A DNA stretch of 64,000 bases from Lobosporangium transversale (Eukaryota > Mortierellomycota > Mortierellomycetes > Mortierellales > Mortierellaceae). Under the pieces are notes generated by a model. The model was not told the DNA's origin, did not search any database, and saw only the letters and a list, made by a program, of their open reading frames with translations. Both the position numbers and the translations under genes were made by a program. Below are positions 13,399-23,812 of this stretch, in pieces. The stretch's first letter is position 1; each line of letters begins with the position of its first letter. The DNA lies in contig NW_019028984.1 of NCBI RefSeq assembly GCF_002105155.1, forward strand, positions 124,001 through 188,000, given 5' to 3'.

Positions 13399-16300
13399 AG
13401 GCATACACATAAAACTGGAGTCACTGACCTTACATGGAGTCCGAGTCGAAATTGCCTCGCCTTTGTATGTTTCAGATGATATCGTTTAAGGATTGAAAGG
13501 TTTTCTTTTCTTTTTTTTTTTGTCCGCATGCTTACAGGACATGTATCTAATTTCAAATCCTTGATAAAAAAAAAAAAAAAAAAAAAAAAACTTCCTTTAG
13601 GCCGATGCTGCAGGCGAGGTAACATACTGGGAAGAGGTCATTGAGGACGGAACGCCCTTGAAGGAACCAACGCCAGACCCTTTAAAAGGACTCTTTGATG
13701 AGCCCACAGCTAGAGGCAATGAAATTGGAGCTCAAGAGACTGAAGGTGCTCAAAAGGATCATGGTAAGGTTTTCTATTGCAATGACAAGTCGTTTTGTTA
13801 AATGAGCTCTTAATTTCGATTAAACAATTAAATAACCATATATTCGGAAATGATAATTCCGTTTGGATTTGCCTTGGATAGATATGGGTGACCTGGCTCA
13901 AGAGTATTTAAGTGACAATGAGTCACTCCGAGATTTTATCGTTGATGACGAAAATGACCCCTATTTGCAAAAGAAGGCATCCACAGGAGCTCAGAAATCT
14001 GGCGCACTAGGAATGCGTGTGGCTAAGGCGTTGCATCCCCGATTTCAGCCAGGCTCCACCGCTGAACGAGATAAACGGCGGTATCTCGGTGTGTGTTTTT
14101 GCAATGTCATTAGTTACCACAGCCCTTCAATTTTTAGGATTCTTGATTCTAATGCAAGGCGACATGCTCTCGCCCTTTCTTTTTTTTTTTTTTGTTATTT
14201 TTATTTTTATTTTTATTTTATTATATCATTCCTGTAATTTAGCGTTCAACCTTTTGGGCCTCATTACCACAGTTGATCATGGGAATCACGCTACAGTATC
14301 CGTGGAGTTTCATGACAAGCTCACCCACCGTGGTTACCACTTTACGGATGGATCTCATTATACGATGGCTTGTCTCGGTAAGTGCATTTGATATAAATCG
14401 AGACTTGGACCTTATGTAAATTGAAGGTTTACCGTTCATGAAGTGCAAGCTTAAAATGGCTAAATATTTCAACTTTTTTCTTTTTTAAAAAAAAAAAAAA
14501 AAAAAAAAAATGTGTATAATAATATGAAAAGGCATGACCGGAGCCTTGTTCGCAGCCCCAGAAAGAGCAGAAACTCCAAGTACAGTCTTTTTCAGGACAT
14601 ATGACAGCTGGGCCACCAAATCAGAGTGGCAGATTTTTTTGCCGGAAGGAGAGGATGTTACGGCGATCGCACTCAACGCAGAGTCAGCGATTGTATCCAC
14701 ATCCCGTGGGTTTGTTAGGATCTTCTCGCAGAGCGGCATTCAGACTGGTCTATTCAGTCTTGGCTCTGTTATTGCTGCAGTAGGAAAGGATGATATGGTC
14801 TTTTTTATATACCATCAAGGCGAGCCTTTTGAAGGTATAGTTATCAATAGAGCCGATCTCTATGCTCTTCGAACGAAAGATGAATGTTTTATTTTTATTT
14901 TTTTCTTTTTCTAAAATGCCAACGAATCATCTAACGATTCGTATTTATCATCATCTTCATAGGGTCACAAAATTTGGGCTACTCTATTTACAACGTAGAG
15001 ACTGCACAGAGAATACAACATGGGTTGCTTCCAGTTCTGGATGATACAATAATTACATGGCTAGGGTTTTCTGAAGGAGGCATTCCAGCATTTTATGACG
15101 ATAAAGGCGTCATGTATATTCTCAACTACTATCGTAGAGTTGATCAAGGACAGTGGACCCCTATCTTGGACACTACTGCCGTTCAAAACACTGAGTCTGA
15201 TACAAACAATGTACCACATTACTGGCTCGTTGGCCTCACAGACCAGACAGCTACGTTTGTCAAGTGCAGGGTAATTTTTTTTTTTTTTTTTTTTTTTTTT
15301 CCTCCCCTTCCTTATGACTGGATTTGCTATCCGCTAAAACACAAGAAGCCAACTTTTTATTTATTTATTTTTTATTTTATGTATAATCTTCTAGAGAGGC
15401 GAAACAGAGCCATCCTTCCCAAAGCCATTTGTGACTGAGCTTCCGCTCAAGGTGCTTACACTTCATCAGGACACCCCAGCGGGACAGCATGAGGAGGCAT
15501 GGCTTCGTAATAAGATCCTGTCGGGACTCAATAAGGATGAGAAGATTGCTAGATCGATTGAATCTATTGATAATTCAGCCGCGAAAAGAGAGCTAGAGAT
15601 GGATAAGCTTGCTTTACAAATGATTGATGTAAGCCTACCTGCAATCTCCTTTTTGACAATATATTCTTAATTTTGATCAATTGTATCAGCAGATGCAGCT
15701 GACATTATCATATCACGTCCTTTTGTTTATCATTTGGATTGGTTTTGTTATTATTATTATTACTATTTTATTTTATTTTAATTATAGCTGGCTTGTAGAG
15801 CTGATCGGACGCAAAAAGCACTGGATTTGACAGCTATGCTTTGCAGCTTGAAATCGATTGATAATGCCATGAAGATCGCACAACATCACAGCCTCCACAC
15901 ACTCATGGAGCGAATGAGCAGAGTCAAGGAAATCAAAATGATGGAGGAGCAAGGACGTGATCCTGAAGAAGAGAGAGAGTTGATCATGGCAGATCCAGTT
16001 GTTGCAGTATCTTCACGTAAGAAGGACCAGGACAGCTTTAAGATCTCGTCTAGAGAAGAGGAAGAGGATCAAGTAATATCCAGAAAGCCATTACAGCGAC
16101 AGGAAAACATCAAACCAAATGACCCCTTTGGTAGACGTGTAGTGAAGAGTAATCAAAACAGCACGGCAAAGACTGCTAGTGGTGGTAATGGGGGAACCGG
16201 AGTGGGGGTGGCTGCAAATCCATTCAAGAAGAAAAGTCATTTGGATGGGTCAGGAAGCAGTGGCTCCAAAGCATTTGGGGTGGTAGCATCGAGGCAGGAG

Positions 16301-16915
16301 GATAGAAATCTTCCAATCACTCGGCGGGCTACAGATGTATTTGAAGCAGCAGATTACCTGGCAGCAGATGAGCAGAGGAGCAAAGCACAAAGAGAGCTAG
16401 CCCGACAGGAAGAAGCCTTCAAGAAGAGAAAGGCTGGATCTTCTGGTATTGCAAATGGTGCTAGTAGTGGTGGTGGCGGCGGTGGCCAGAGGACATTGAC
16501 CATGTTTAGTAAGGCAGTACCTGCTGCTGTGGAGGGATCGGAAACAGATGCAAAGCGCTTCAAGGTACAGCAACAACAACAAGAGCAACAGCAAGAGCAA
16601 CAGCGTCAGCAGCGATCAATTGATGATACAGATATGATGATGGATGCTGATGAGTTTCTAGAAGGTGAAGAAGCAGGGAACTTGCAAGAGTCTCCCGTTG
16701 TAACAACAACGATAGAAGAAGGAGCAGCAGCAGCGAGTGTTAGGATCCCTGCAACACAGGATGAAGACTTTTTGATAGAGGAATCGATTGAAGAAGCGCG
16801 AGGTCATCTGGAGAAGACTGCTGTTGAATCATCCACTTCACCGCCTACATCACCATCATTATTAAGGAATTCGAGCTCCGTGTTGGCTGGGTTCCGGTTC
16901 AATACATCATCTTAA
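11526..16915 (+). CDS. CTF4: Ctf4/Mcl1/WDHD1 replisome hub protein
   Basis: Ctf4 trimers tether polymerase alpha-primase and other clients to the CMG helicase at replication forks in the nucleus. Sixteen exons fit in phase: 11526-11596, 11796-11916, 12057-12208, 12322-12433, 12567-12667, 12826-12893, 13001-13065, 13182-13291, 13401-13464, 13601-13763, 13882-14088, 14243-14377, 14532-14834, 14963-15270, 15395-15628 and 15788-16915. The protein is about 1113 aa. The N-terminal third is a WD40 propeller (SSSCDGTVIVWD, LAWSPNGRYLAAAS, LTWSPSRNCLAFAD). The middle SepB-type propeller contains NLLGLITTVDHGNHATVSVE, and the helical region contains LQMIDLACRADRTQKALDLT. The order and motifs match WDHD1/Ctf4. 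The tail is low-complexity with poly-Q and a PIP-box-like QRTLTMF near 16487. The family assignment is strong; some exon edges beside homopolymers could be off by a few bases. Confidence 0.93.
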
Positions 16916-17965
16916 GGATTTTTTCTTTCTTTCTTTCTTTCTTCCTTTCTTTTTTTTTTTTTTTTTTTTTTTTTTTCTGTGTATACACCTGACATAATGC
17001 AGTAGATTAAGACTTTCATACAATAATTTTGGATTTCTTGTGTAGTTCTTGTGATATAATTATATAAATGGTAGTATAACATGTCCTCAAAAACTGTTTA
17101 AGGTAATTGAGCCGTGCATATTTCACAGTAAAATGTATTCTTATGTATGGTATACAGTACACAAGATAATATCAGAAAACATGCTCCATGGTTACTCTAT
17201 TTATGATGCCCGTAGACAAACTTGTAGTCACACTTTGATATGAACTTGAATAAATATCCCAAAGATGTGATGTGTGTACCCATATCTTATTCTCACTTAC
17301 TTCTGCTCCCTCGCTACTACTTGTCTGTCTAAAATTTTTCAGCCCTTCCTATTATAAAAAACGCCATCCAGACCAAGGATAGAATTAAATAAATTAATCA
17401 AAAAAGTATTGTCAAGCCAATACTTTCAATTTTTATAAGACGAAGGCCTTTCAGGGCTTAATCATATTTTGTAGTAGACCAAATCCCATTGTTGTCACCG
17501 GCTTGACGTCTCTCTTCCTCCTCTTGCCTGGACTCAACGAAGGTTCTTTCGGTATTTCGAGTTTGGACCCAGCCTGTCAGTGAACATTAATGCACCGCAT
17601 TTAAGCTACAAGGCTGCTGACGAGCCTAAAACGTCGTAAGGATTCGTGGCTGTGTGCCAAGTCATGGCATGGAGACATCACAAAATAATCACAGGCCTTG
17701 AATAAATGGATTTTATGCCCGTTCAAAATTGACCAAGCTTCAATGTTGGATCCTTTCAAATGTAATCCATGGTTTCCATGATATAACCAAACTTCAATGA
17801 TGGGTTCCTCCAACTATTGATACATGTGCATGATTAAATTGATTGGACACTTAGAGGTATCTGTTGATCCATAAGGTCTTTAAAGTTATATAGAAGGATA
17901 CTGACGAAAATAAACAGAACTTACAAATTTTTTGTGAGCGTACCAGCGCACCCAAAAGCTTATGT
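16916..17965. other. Intergenic region with possible remnant coding pieces
   Basis: A TTTC/T-rich tract at 16921-16975 follows the Ctf4 stop codon and probably lies in its 3' end region. The rest is AT-rich. On the minus strand, 17458-17573 reads as an open frame after a plausible acceptor, but nothing upstream can be joined to it. No supported gene. Confidence 0.5.
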
Positions 17966-18370
17966 CTAGGGTCGTATGCGGTTTGCAGGTGGAGCAGGTG
18001 GAGCAGGTGGAGCAGGTGGAGCAGGTAGAACAGGTGGAGCAGGTGGAGCAGGTGGAGCAGGTAGAACAGGTGGAGCAGGTGGAGCAGGTGGAGCAGGTAT
18101 AACAGGTGGAGCAGACGACTCTTCCGTGGGCCTGTATTTTGCAGGTCTCTCTGATCTATCAATTTGAGCATGACCGACTCTTGCCATGTTTTCCGCTCCA
18201 ACTGCGTCACGGTCAAAGAATACTTTACATGCACGGCAATATTTAGATTGAGGGTACACCGTTTCCAAAAAGTTATCTCAGACGGATCGAGGACAGCGGG
18301 CGCTGGTGTAGAATCCGTGCACCCCTACAGCGAAGTATTTCAAATGGCAGCCATTTATCAGTAAGGATTC
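17966..18370 (-). pseudogene. Fanzor/TnpB-like nuclease relic (C-terminal part)
   Basis: Reading the minus strand from about 18370 gives one frame: KYFAVGVHGFYTSARCPRS, then an in-frame TGA (18278-18280), then DNFLETVYPQSKYCRACKVF and FDRDAVGAENMARVG. The YTSxRCP segment, the second CxxC (CRAC) and the FDRDxxGAxN motif match the zinc ribbon and last RuvC acidic motif of eukaryotic Fanzor (TnpB-like) RNA-guided nucleases. The first zinc knuckle has CPRS in place of CPxC. The N-terminal two thirds of the enzyme are missing: the frame stops at the fold-back repeat next to cassette copy 1. The tail is a proline/alanine stretch encoded by a minisatellite, and the frame ends at 17966. I read this as a dead, 5'-truncated copy with a nonsense codon. 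The family call rests on these short motifs only. Confidence 0.65.
17985..18114. repeat. Nine-base GGAGCAGGT minisatellite
   Basis: About fourteen units of GGAGCAGGT, interrupted regularly by variants AGAACAGGT (twice) and ATAACAGGT. This gives a higher-order pattern of about 4+3+3 units. On the minus strand it encodes APP/LPAPPAPP repeats at the end of the Fanzor-like relic. Confidence 0.9.
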
Positions 18371-18489
18371 AGAGGGTCAAGCTTGTCGTGCTTTTTGGTT
18401 AGCCCTTTTCAAATATAAATGGTTTACTTAACAAAACTCTTATAATTGAAAAGGACTAACCAAAAAGAGCGACAAGCTCGACCCTCTGA
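18369..18489. repeat. Fold-back inverted repeat, 44-bp arms
   Basis: The left arm 18369-18412 and right arm 18446-18489 are reverse complements with about four mismatches, separated by 33 bp. Each arm contains the GGTTAG/CTAACC and AGGGTC/GACCCT segments. The hairpin lies exactly between the truncated Fanzor-like relic and cassette copy 1. It may be the end of a mobile element or a MITE-like insertion. Cassette copy 2 lacks it. Confidence 0.8.
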
Positions 18490-18549
18490 AAAAAAGAAAA
18501 AAAAATAGCGTAAGTGTGACGTATTTGAATTTATTGTTTCGCATGAAAG

Positions 18550-18556
18550 TATAAAA
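18550..18556 (+). promoter_or_regulatory. TATA box of cassette gene A
   Basis: TATAAAA lies 54 bp before the ATG of gene A. It is kept unchanged in copy 2 (minus strand, near 48124-48130), so the duplicated unit carries its own core promoter. Confidence 0.55.
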
Positions 18557-18609
18557 GACGCGCTTTTCTAAAACTTTGGAGGCAATCCTTCTCAACTTTA
18601 AACATTAAG

Positions 18610-19587
18610 ATGCCACCAAAAAGACAAACACGTCAGGACCAGTCTGAATCTCAGGGTCCATACCCTAACACTCGAACAACTAAAGCCAAGCAGAAAGGCA
18701 TGTCTTAGTGCTTGATGCTTTGACTGATTGTTTTGTTTTGAACTTTTTAGCATGCACAGTTTTTGAGCATCCATTACTAATGTCTTTTACGCCTTTATCT
18801 AGAGAATAAGGATAATCAGATACGAGGTAAGCGGAGAACGGTCTTAAAACTTGAGCAACTTCAACAGGATCTTCAAGTCCTACAGGGTAATGTTGAGGAT
18901 ATTATTACTTATGAAGGCTCAGATCATAAAGAAGTGATAAAAAAAATTGAGCAAGCTGAGAAAAAGCTTAAAGCTTTGTCTACAAAAGGATTCGAGGCCT
19001 TTGCCTCGTATAACGAAGAGATGAATCAGCCATTGGAGCCTGGGAGAATCCGAAAATTGATGAAAAAGTTGCGCGAACTTGCCCGGGATGCAAATTTACA
19101 AAATTTTGAGCCGGTGATCGAGGAGATTGAGAGCGGGTTGAAAACATGTCCTCGATGGCACTCATTCGACATGGTAGTTGAGACTAAATACTATGACCCA
19201 GATGGGAGAGGCGAGGTTAATGCCTGCTATTACATGTGGAAGGATGATACCCCCATATTCCTCGCAGATGCGACTTATTCTTGGCCTGTCCGGGGCGACG
19301 TCTATGGCGAGTATTCTTGCGGATTCACACGAAAAGATTGGGAAGCACTCGAATTCGTTCCAAAGGATTTGCATAAATTCTTACCTAAAGAGTCTATAAG
19401 TACAGAAATGTGCGAGGGATGCAAATCGGAAGGTGATTTATTTGAAGCGTATCAGGCTCATGATAAAAGTGAATGGTTTTTATGGCTTATTGCAGAGCTT
19501 GCAGATGAGGAATCGGATGAGGAATCGACATACTGGAATCTCTTGAAGAAGTTTGTCCCAAAAAGAAAGGCAACAATCCTTGATTAG
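18610..19587 (+). CDS. Cassette gene A, copy 1: coiled-coil protein of unknown function
   Basis: I do not recognise this family. Two exons, 18610-18697 and 18803-19587, give 290 aa. The only intron that keeps the frame open is of GC-AG type (AAAG|GCATGT..CTAG). Residues 1-40 are basic and polar, starting MPPKRQTRQDQ. Residues about 45-130 are charged and heptad-like (VLKLEQLQQDLQVLQGN, KKIEQAEKKLKAL, IRKLMKKLREL), probably a coiled coil. The C-terminal half is globular, with WHSFDMVVETKYYDPDGRG, CYYMWKDDTPIFLAD and EWFLWLIAELADEES, and ends in a basic KKFVPKRKATILD. The paralogue at 47096-48070 is nearly identical except for the segment between FLAD and EALEF and a few N-terminal substitutions. 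No signal peptide or membrane segment is visible. Confidence 0.75.
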
Positions 19588-19676
19588 GACAATCAATATG
19601 TAGTTTCTTTGACTCCGCTGGAGGAGCTTTGATCAAACATTAGCTGAAAAAATCAAGAATCTTCAATATTTTTAGT

Positions 19677-19994
19677 CTATCCAAACATTGAGTTAGATAG
19701 TTCTCTTGAACCTCTTGAATGAATATACGGTTCTAATAGCAAAGAATGTAGAGCTTCGGCTTTGTACAAAACTTCTCGACTGCTTGGTGTTCTCGAGGTT
19801 TCTGCATATGTTTCCTGTTTGAACTCATCAAAATGAGTTTCGATGATATCAATCAAAATGTGTCTGTGATCTGTAGAAGTATGGTGGGAACCACCAGTAT
19901 ACAGGATTGCCAACAAACATCTAAGCGCCTCAGCATTCCCTTTAAGGTTACGATCATCCATAAGTATGGTAAAACGCGCTGTTGAGATGGACAT
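19677..19994 (-). CDS. Cassette gene B, copy 1: 105-aa protein of unknown function
   Basis: A single open frame encodes 105 aa starting MSISTARFTILMDDRNL and ending SRELSNSMFG. It contains EALRCLLAILYTGG, a His/Thr-rich SHHTSTDHRH segment, and HFDEFKQETYAETSRT followed by an amphipathic helix (SREVLYKAEALHSLLLEPY). I recognise no family. The frame, stop codon and surrounding bases are the same as in 46689-47006 as far as I can compare by eye. This suggests either a very recent copy or strong constraint. It is convergent with gene A. An upstream exon is possible, but the ATG at 19994 is the first in-frame one after stop codons. Confidence 0.65.
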   Translation of the reverse strand: MSISTARFTILMDDRNLKGNAEALRCLLAILYTGGSHHTSTDHRHILIDIIETHFDEFKQETYAETSRTPSSREVLYKAEALHSLLLEPYIHSRGSRELSNSMFG

Positions 19995-20609
19995 ATGCCT
20001 TCGTTACAGAGACCCTAGAGGAACGACCGACCAAAGCAAAGATGGGGTTTCTGAACCTATTTTTGCTTGTCATGGATAATCGTGGAACGACAACTCACGA
20101 TGGCTATATGTTTCCAGAACATCTATCCTTAGCTTGAGTGCGATTTGATGTGAATGTCTGTTCTCAAAGGTATCCATATCTCTCCTCCGCTACCCTAATA
20201 TAAATGCGGATGAAACGAAGTCTTACTTCCCTCTAGAAACTTTAATAATAAAGTGAGGCTCGACGTTGCTTCAGACATTGTTGGTTCGGGTGATTTCATA
20301 AATTCATTTTTATAGACATTGCCGTTAGAATGATCAGGTTGGTTCTATATTGACAGAAACCAACGGTAGATAGATGATCGTTTTATAATCGATTGGATTT
20401 GTGAACAAGAATATGAACAGGAATGGATTAAGAGTCGATGCGTGGGGATCCATGTAAACATAAGGGTTTTGATAAGATATTCAGAAGAAAGTGTAAAGAA
20501 TGCGAAATGTTGTTGAGAATTTGTGATTAGACGACGAAAAATCAGAGGGTTCGGTCTCCTGAATAAGAGCTGAGTATGTTGAAATTGCCGCAACATAATC
20601 TACAGAAGG

Positions 20610-21270
20610 GATTGGAAAAAGAGTGACCTTAGTCGATGAGACTCAAGGATGTTTATGAAGAAAACAAAGCGCTAGAGGAGAGAGTCTTAAACGCTGAGAA
20701 AGAGCTTTCATTAGTGATTGATGAGAAGTGATGCTTCAGACAGATTACAATGCTCTCGCTCTTTCCTACAAAAACCTACCCGAGAAATATCTTACTGCCA
20801 CTACCGAGCCTTGTTCAATCCTTTCCTCTCAAGAAACAATGCGATCAATGTGGAAAACATATCTATAGGAACACAGGAATACGACCCAAATCACAGAGCT
20901 TTGTGAATGCACGCGTGAAAATCCCAATATTTGTAGGCGATACTTCAAAACTGAAGAAAGTACAGGATAGCTCTTAAAATATGAGGTATACCGACTGTTC
21001 CGCTGAATCTAATGACAAAGACCTCTTCATTTTTTGCCAATGATATTGTATACTTTGCCTGCACGATAATAAAGACGACCCAATCAGAGATCTACAAGAA
21101 CAGCTTCAAAAAGGCACGATATACTTCAAAGAATATAAAGAAATAATGACAACGGACAAGGGGTTTTTGTTAGCCAATTTTAAGGCAGTCTTCCCTGATG
21201 ACGGTACTTCTGACTATATCCCCCAACGCATCTTTATTTATATTTTTTTAAAGTTGAAGAGGAATCAAAC
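20610..21270 (+). pseudogene. Decayed ORF with coiled-coil start, unknown family
   Basis: From about 20636 the plus strand reads MRLKDVYEENKALEERVLNA then EKELSLVIDEK and a stop. A shifted frame continues MLQTDYNALALSYKNLPEKY to a TAG near 20858, then EHRNTTQITELCECTRENP, then another TAG near 20968. A later piece (from about 21066) reads DNKDDPIRDLQEQLQKGT and FKEYKEIMTTDKGFLLANFK. The pieces have protein-like composition and follow one another, but at least one frame change and two stops break them. I cannot name the family. It lies in the repeat-rich stretch between cassette copy 1 and the aminotransferase gene. Confidence 0.4.
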
Positions 21271-21300
21271 TTATCGATAGAAGAGAATGATACTTCCTAT

Positions 21301-21341
<41 letters not shown>

Positions 21342-21342
21342 C

Positions 21343-22141
21343 TCATTGTTCTTGCATGATAATCTTCTCCAGAGCGTCAAGTGCATAGGTGACAATCCTA
21401 AGATCAGCCTGCGTCCCCATGTGCCCTATTCTAAAGATTGCATTCGCAGTTTGACCATAACTACATAGATATATTAAATCAAGATAAAAAAAATTAAAAA
21501 AAGTAATGGCGTCACGTCGAATATATTCATTATAAAATATCACAGCACAGCATTATCACTTGTGTCTCTCTGCTACTTCGGATAAAACTTTACCTTCCAC
21601 CTAAAAGAACGCCTTCATTACGCAGCTTTTTGTCAAGCTCCTCCCAAGTCGTATTTTCAGGCACACGGATTGCAGTAACAGAAGGTGAGTTCAAAGAGAC
21701 ACGCTCTTGGTCCCACCAGAGCTGCAGACCCATCTTTTTCACACGCTCGCGACAGTACTTGGCGACTTCCTCATGGCGAGCATAAACTTCTTGGACGTGC
21801 TCGTTGTTTTCTCCATAAGTTGCTTTGAGCTGCTCATTGAGCGCATCTATTGCCGACCACAAAGGTGTATAAGGGAATTCCTAGAGATTGGGGAGGAAAT
21901 ACGAAAATACAATGAGTTTGCCTTGATATAATAATAGTAAGTAGTCCAAGGGCAGAAGTATCACTGTGATGAGATATGTTGGCTGCTCGTATCGTTCATT
22001 TACCTTCTCTAAGGTCTTGAATGGTAATAGCGCATCATACCCTATATATGCTACCTTCTTTATCTGCTTCCATGCTTTACTGCTCACTGTGATAACTGCT
22101 AGCGAGGGCTCGCATGAGAATGTCTTTTGGGAACCAACCAA

Positions 22142-22188
<47 letters not shown>

Positions 22189-23135
22189 TACGTTAGGTAA
22201 TAGTATTTGTAAAGGACAGCACCGCTAGTGAAAGTATAGTTTTTCATACGGACAAGGCAATAGAAGTAATGTTTTTCTTTTAAGCGCGTGCAGCCGTACC
22301 AATATCGATGTTCCAGGCAGAAACCTCGATTGGAGTCGCTCCTGCAGAGCTAACTATGTCGACATAGAACAATGCGTCTGCTTTGGAACAAGCTTCACCG
22401 ATCATACGTACCGCTTCCGTGTTCAGCACTCCAGTAGGAGTATCACAATGTACCACTAAATACAAATGACAAACAAGGCAAGTAGCATCGTCAGCAGTCA
22501 CCTCATGCACCTCCTTTTTTTTTAAAAAAAAAAAAAAAAAATTCTCCCTTACTTGTTACGAGGTCTGGTTTCCATTGATGAATAGTTTCCAAAACTTGTT
22601 CGACGTTGACGGGCTGGTCCCATGGGCCTTGGGCAGCCTTGACCTCCACATTTGGATATCTCAGGCTACGCACCATGTCATATATACCATCGCCATACAC
22701 ACCATTACCAATACAGAGAACCCTATACTTATTAGCAAACAAGTCTTTGGAGAAGACGAGATCCCCTTTGGCATCATAATCGTATACCCAGGGTATCAAA
22801 GACTTGAGTCCTCCCCAAAGGCCTGCCATTGCCTCACCAGACATGATCACAATCGATCCATCATCACTATCAGCTTGTTTTTGTTGGTGAGGCTCAAACG
22901 ACAGCAATTTCTGTAGTCTAGAGCAGCACTCGTTGTAGACTTTCAGACACTCAGGCTCCAGGTCTCCACTTCCATAGAATGAGTTGCTATACAAGTCCTT
23001 AAGGCGTTGTGGAACGATAGTTGGCCCTAATTTTTTTTTTTTTTTTTTTTGTGAATCCTGTTAATCTCTTTAAAACAAGGTATTTTTTAACCTTTCCTAA
23101 ATACCTGGAACGAGGTGCGTTCGTGGTTGCTCCAT
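21343..23135 (-). CDS. Serine-pyruvate / alanine-glyoxylate aminotransferase (class V)
   Basis: PLP-dependent enzyme transferring an amino group from alanine or serine to glyoxylate or pyruvate; in fungi it is peroxisomal, mitochondrial or cytosolic. Six exons read from the minus strand: 23105-23135, 22553-23026, 22300-22455, 22004-22143, 21594-21880 and 21343-21460, giving 401 aa, normal for the family. Visible landmarks are the N-terminal LVPGPTIVPQRL, SGEAMAGLWGGLKSL, VHCDTPTGVLNTEAV, FYVDIVSSAGATPIEV and the cofactor lysine in LVGSQK (about K227), followed by the C-terminal FRIGHMG. The exon with the lysine begins after a 3' splice site preceded by about 30 A. No PTS1 is seen at the C terminus (MQEQ) and no clear targeting peptide. 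The gene sits between transposon-derived blocks but appears intact. Confidence 0.9.
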
Positions 23136-23784
23136 GATTTGATTTGAGGGATGAGTAAAGAGTAAAAGAACGAAAAAAGAAAAAATCAACAGATGAAGGA
23201 AAGTCCGAAGGAAATACGTAAAAAATCCTATACGTCAAAGAAAAATGCGTAAGTTCAGTGCATATTAGAATTGATTATTGATCAAGAGTCCCAGAGGGGT
23301 CAGGTCAATCGATGACAATGACAAGGCCTGTAGCGCCACGATATCAGGGACTTGTATTAACTACACGTTTGCACGCGTGTCGTTCATTCAACCCACCTTC
23401 GCATCATATGAATGAAGAGATGATGTTCCTTCGAGCTCTCTACTGGGTGGATAGGCTCCGATTTCACCTCACATCAAAGAATTATAGCCCAAATCCCAAA
23501 TCTGTGTTAAAATCACGCAATAATGGGTGAATTGACTACTGCTTGCAATGATCCAAAATTTAGGTCGCAGAGTACAGAAGGCCAAAATATTAGGCCAAGT
23601 TTTTACCATCGATAGCATAACAAAGCTGACACCAAAGTTTTGCCCACAACGTCTTGCAGCCTGGCTTCGAGTCGCTTTATCTATATAAAGGAGGTATAGG
23701 TTTAATGCATGGCGCATATGAAAATACAAGCGAGGTAAGCAATTTCGGGTTGAACTCAAATGACATTTCAACCTGAAGACTGTA
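23136..23784. other. Intergenic with degenerate coding-like fragments
   Basis: The plus strand around 23545-23685 reads AMIQNLGRRVQKAKILGQVF and FCPQRLAAWLRVALSI before stops. After the Tc1 element, 25122-25198 reads RQVRSIWQERLPSLSTTFGV. The two fragments flank the transposon and may be parts of one older element that it entered. No family can be assigned. Confidence 0.35.
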
Positions 23785-23812
23785 CAGTCACATGAAGAAA
23801 TTTTACGGCAAA
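23785..23812. repeat. Left terminal inverted repeat of the Tc1 element
   Basis: Starts CAGTCACATGAAGAAATT and ends CGGCAAA. It is complementary to 25092-25119 with two mismatches and is preceded by target TA. Confidence 0.92.

Larger units (their letters stand above)
18507..20227. mobile_element. Two-gene cassette, copy 1 (duplicated unit)
   Basis: This 1.72-kb block matches 46453-48197 in reverse orientation. It holds gene A (plus) and gene B (minus), convergent with 89 bp between their stop codons, plus a TATAAAA box upstream of gene A. Homology ends at a poly(A) tract on the left (about 18507) and after ATAAATGCG..GATGAAACG on the right (about 20227). Relative to copy 2, this copy lacks about 29 nt between 18535 and 18545 and about 13 nt near 20218. 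I see no terminal inverted repeat or clear target-site duplication. It could be a non-autonomous mobile unit or a segmental duplication. The label mobile element is inference from duplication and inversion. Confidence 0.55.

Noticed and set aside
17458-17573. Minus-strand open frame GWVQTRNTERTF ... STTKYD after an acceptor-like TGACAG
   Set aside because: Composition looks protein-like, but no upstream exon or known family can be joined to it; too short to call.
17976-18167. Plus-strand Gly/Ala-rich frame (GGAGG repeats)
   Set aside because: It is the antisense of the minisatellite in the Fanzor-like relic; no independent support.
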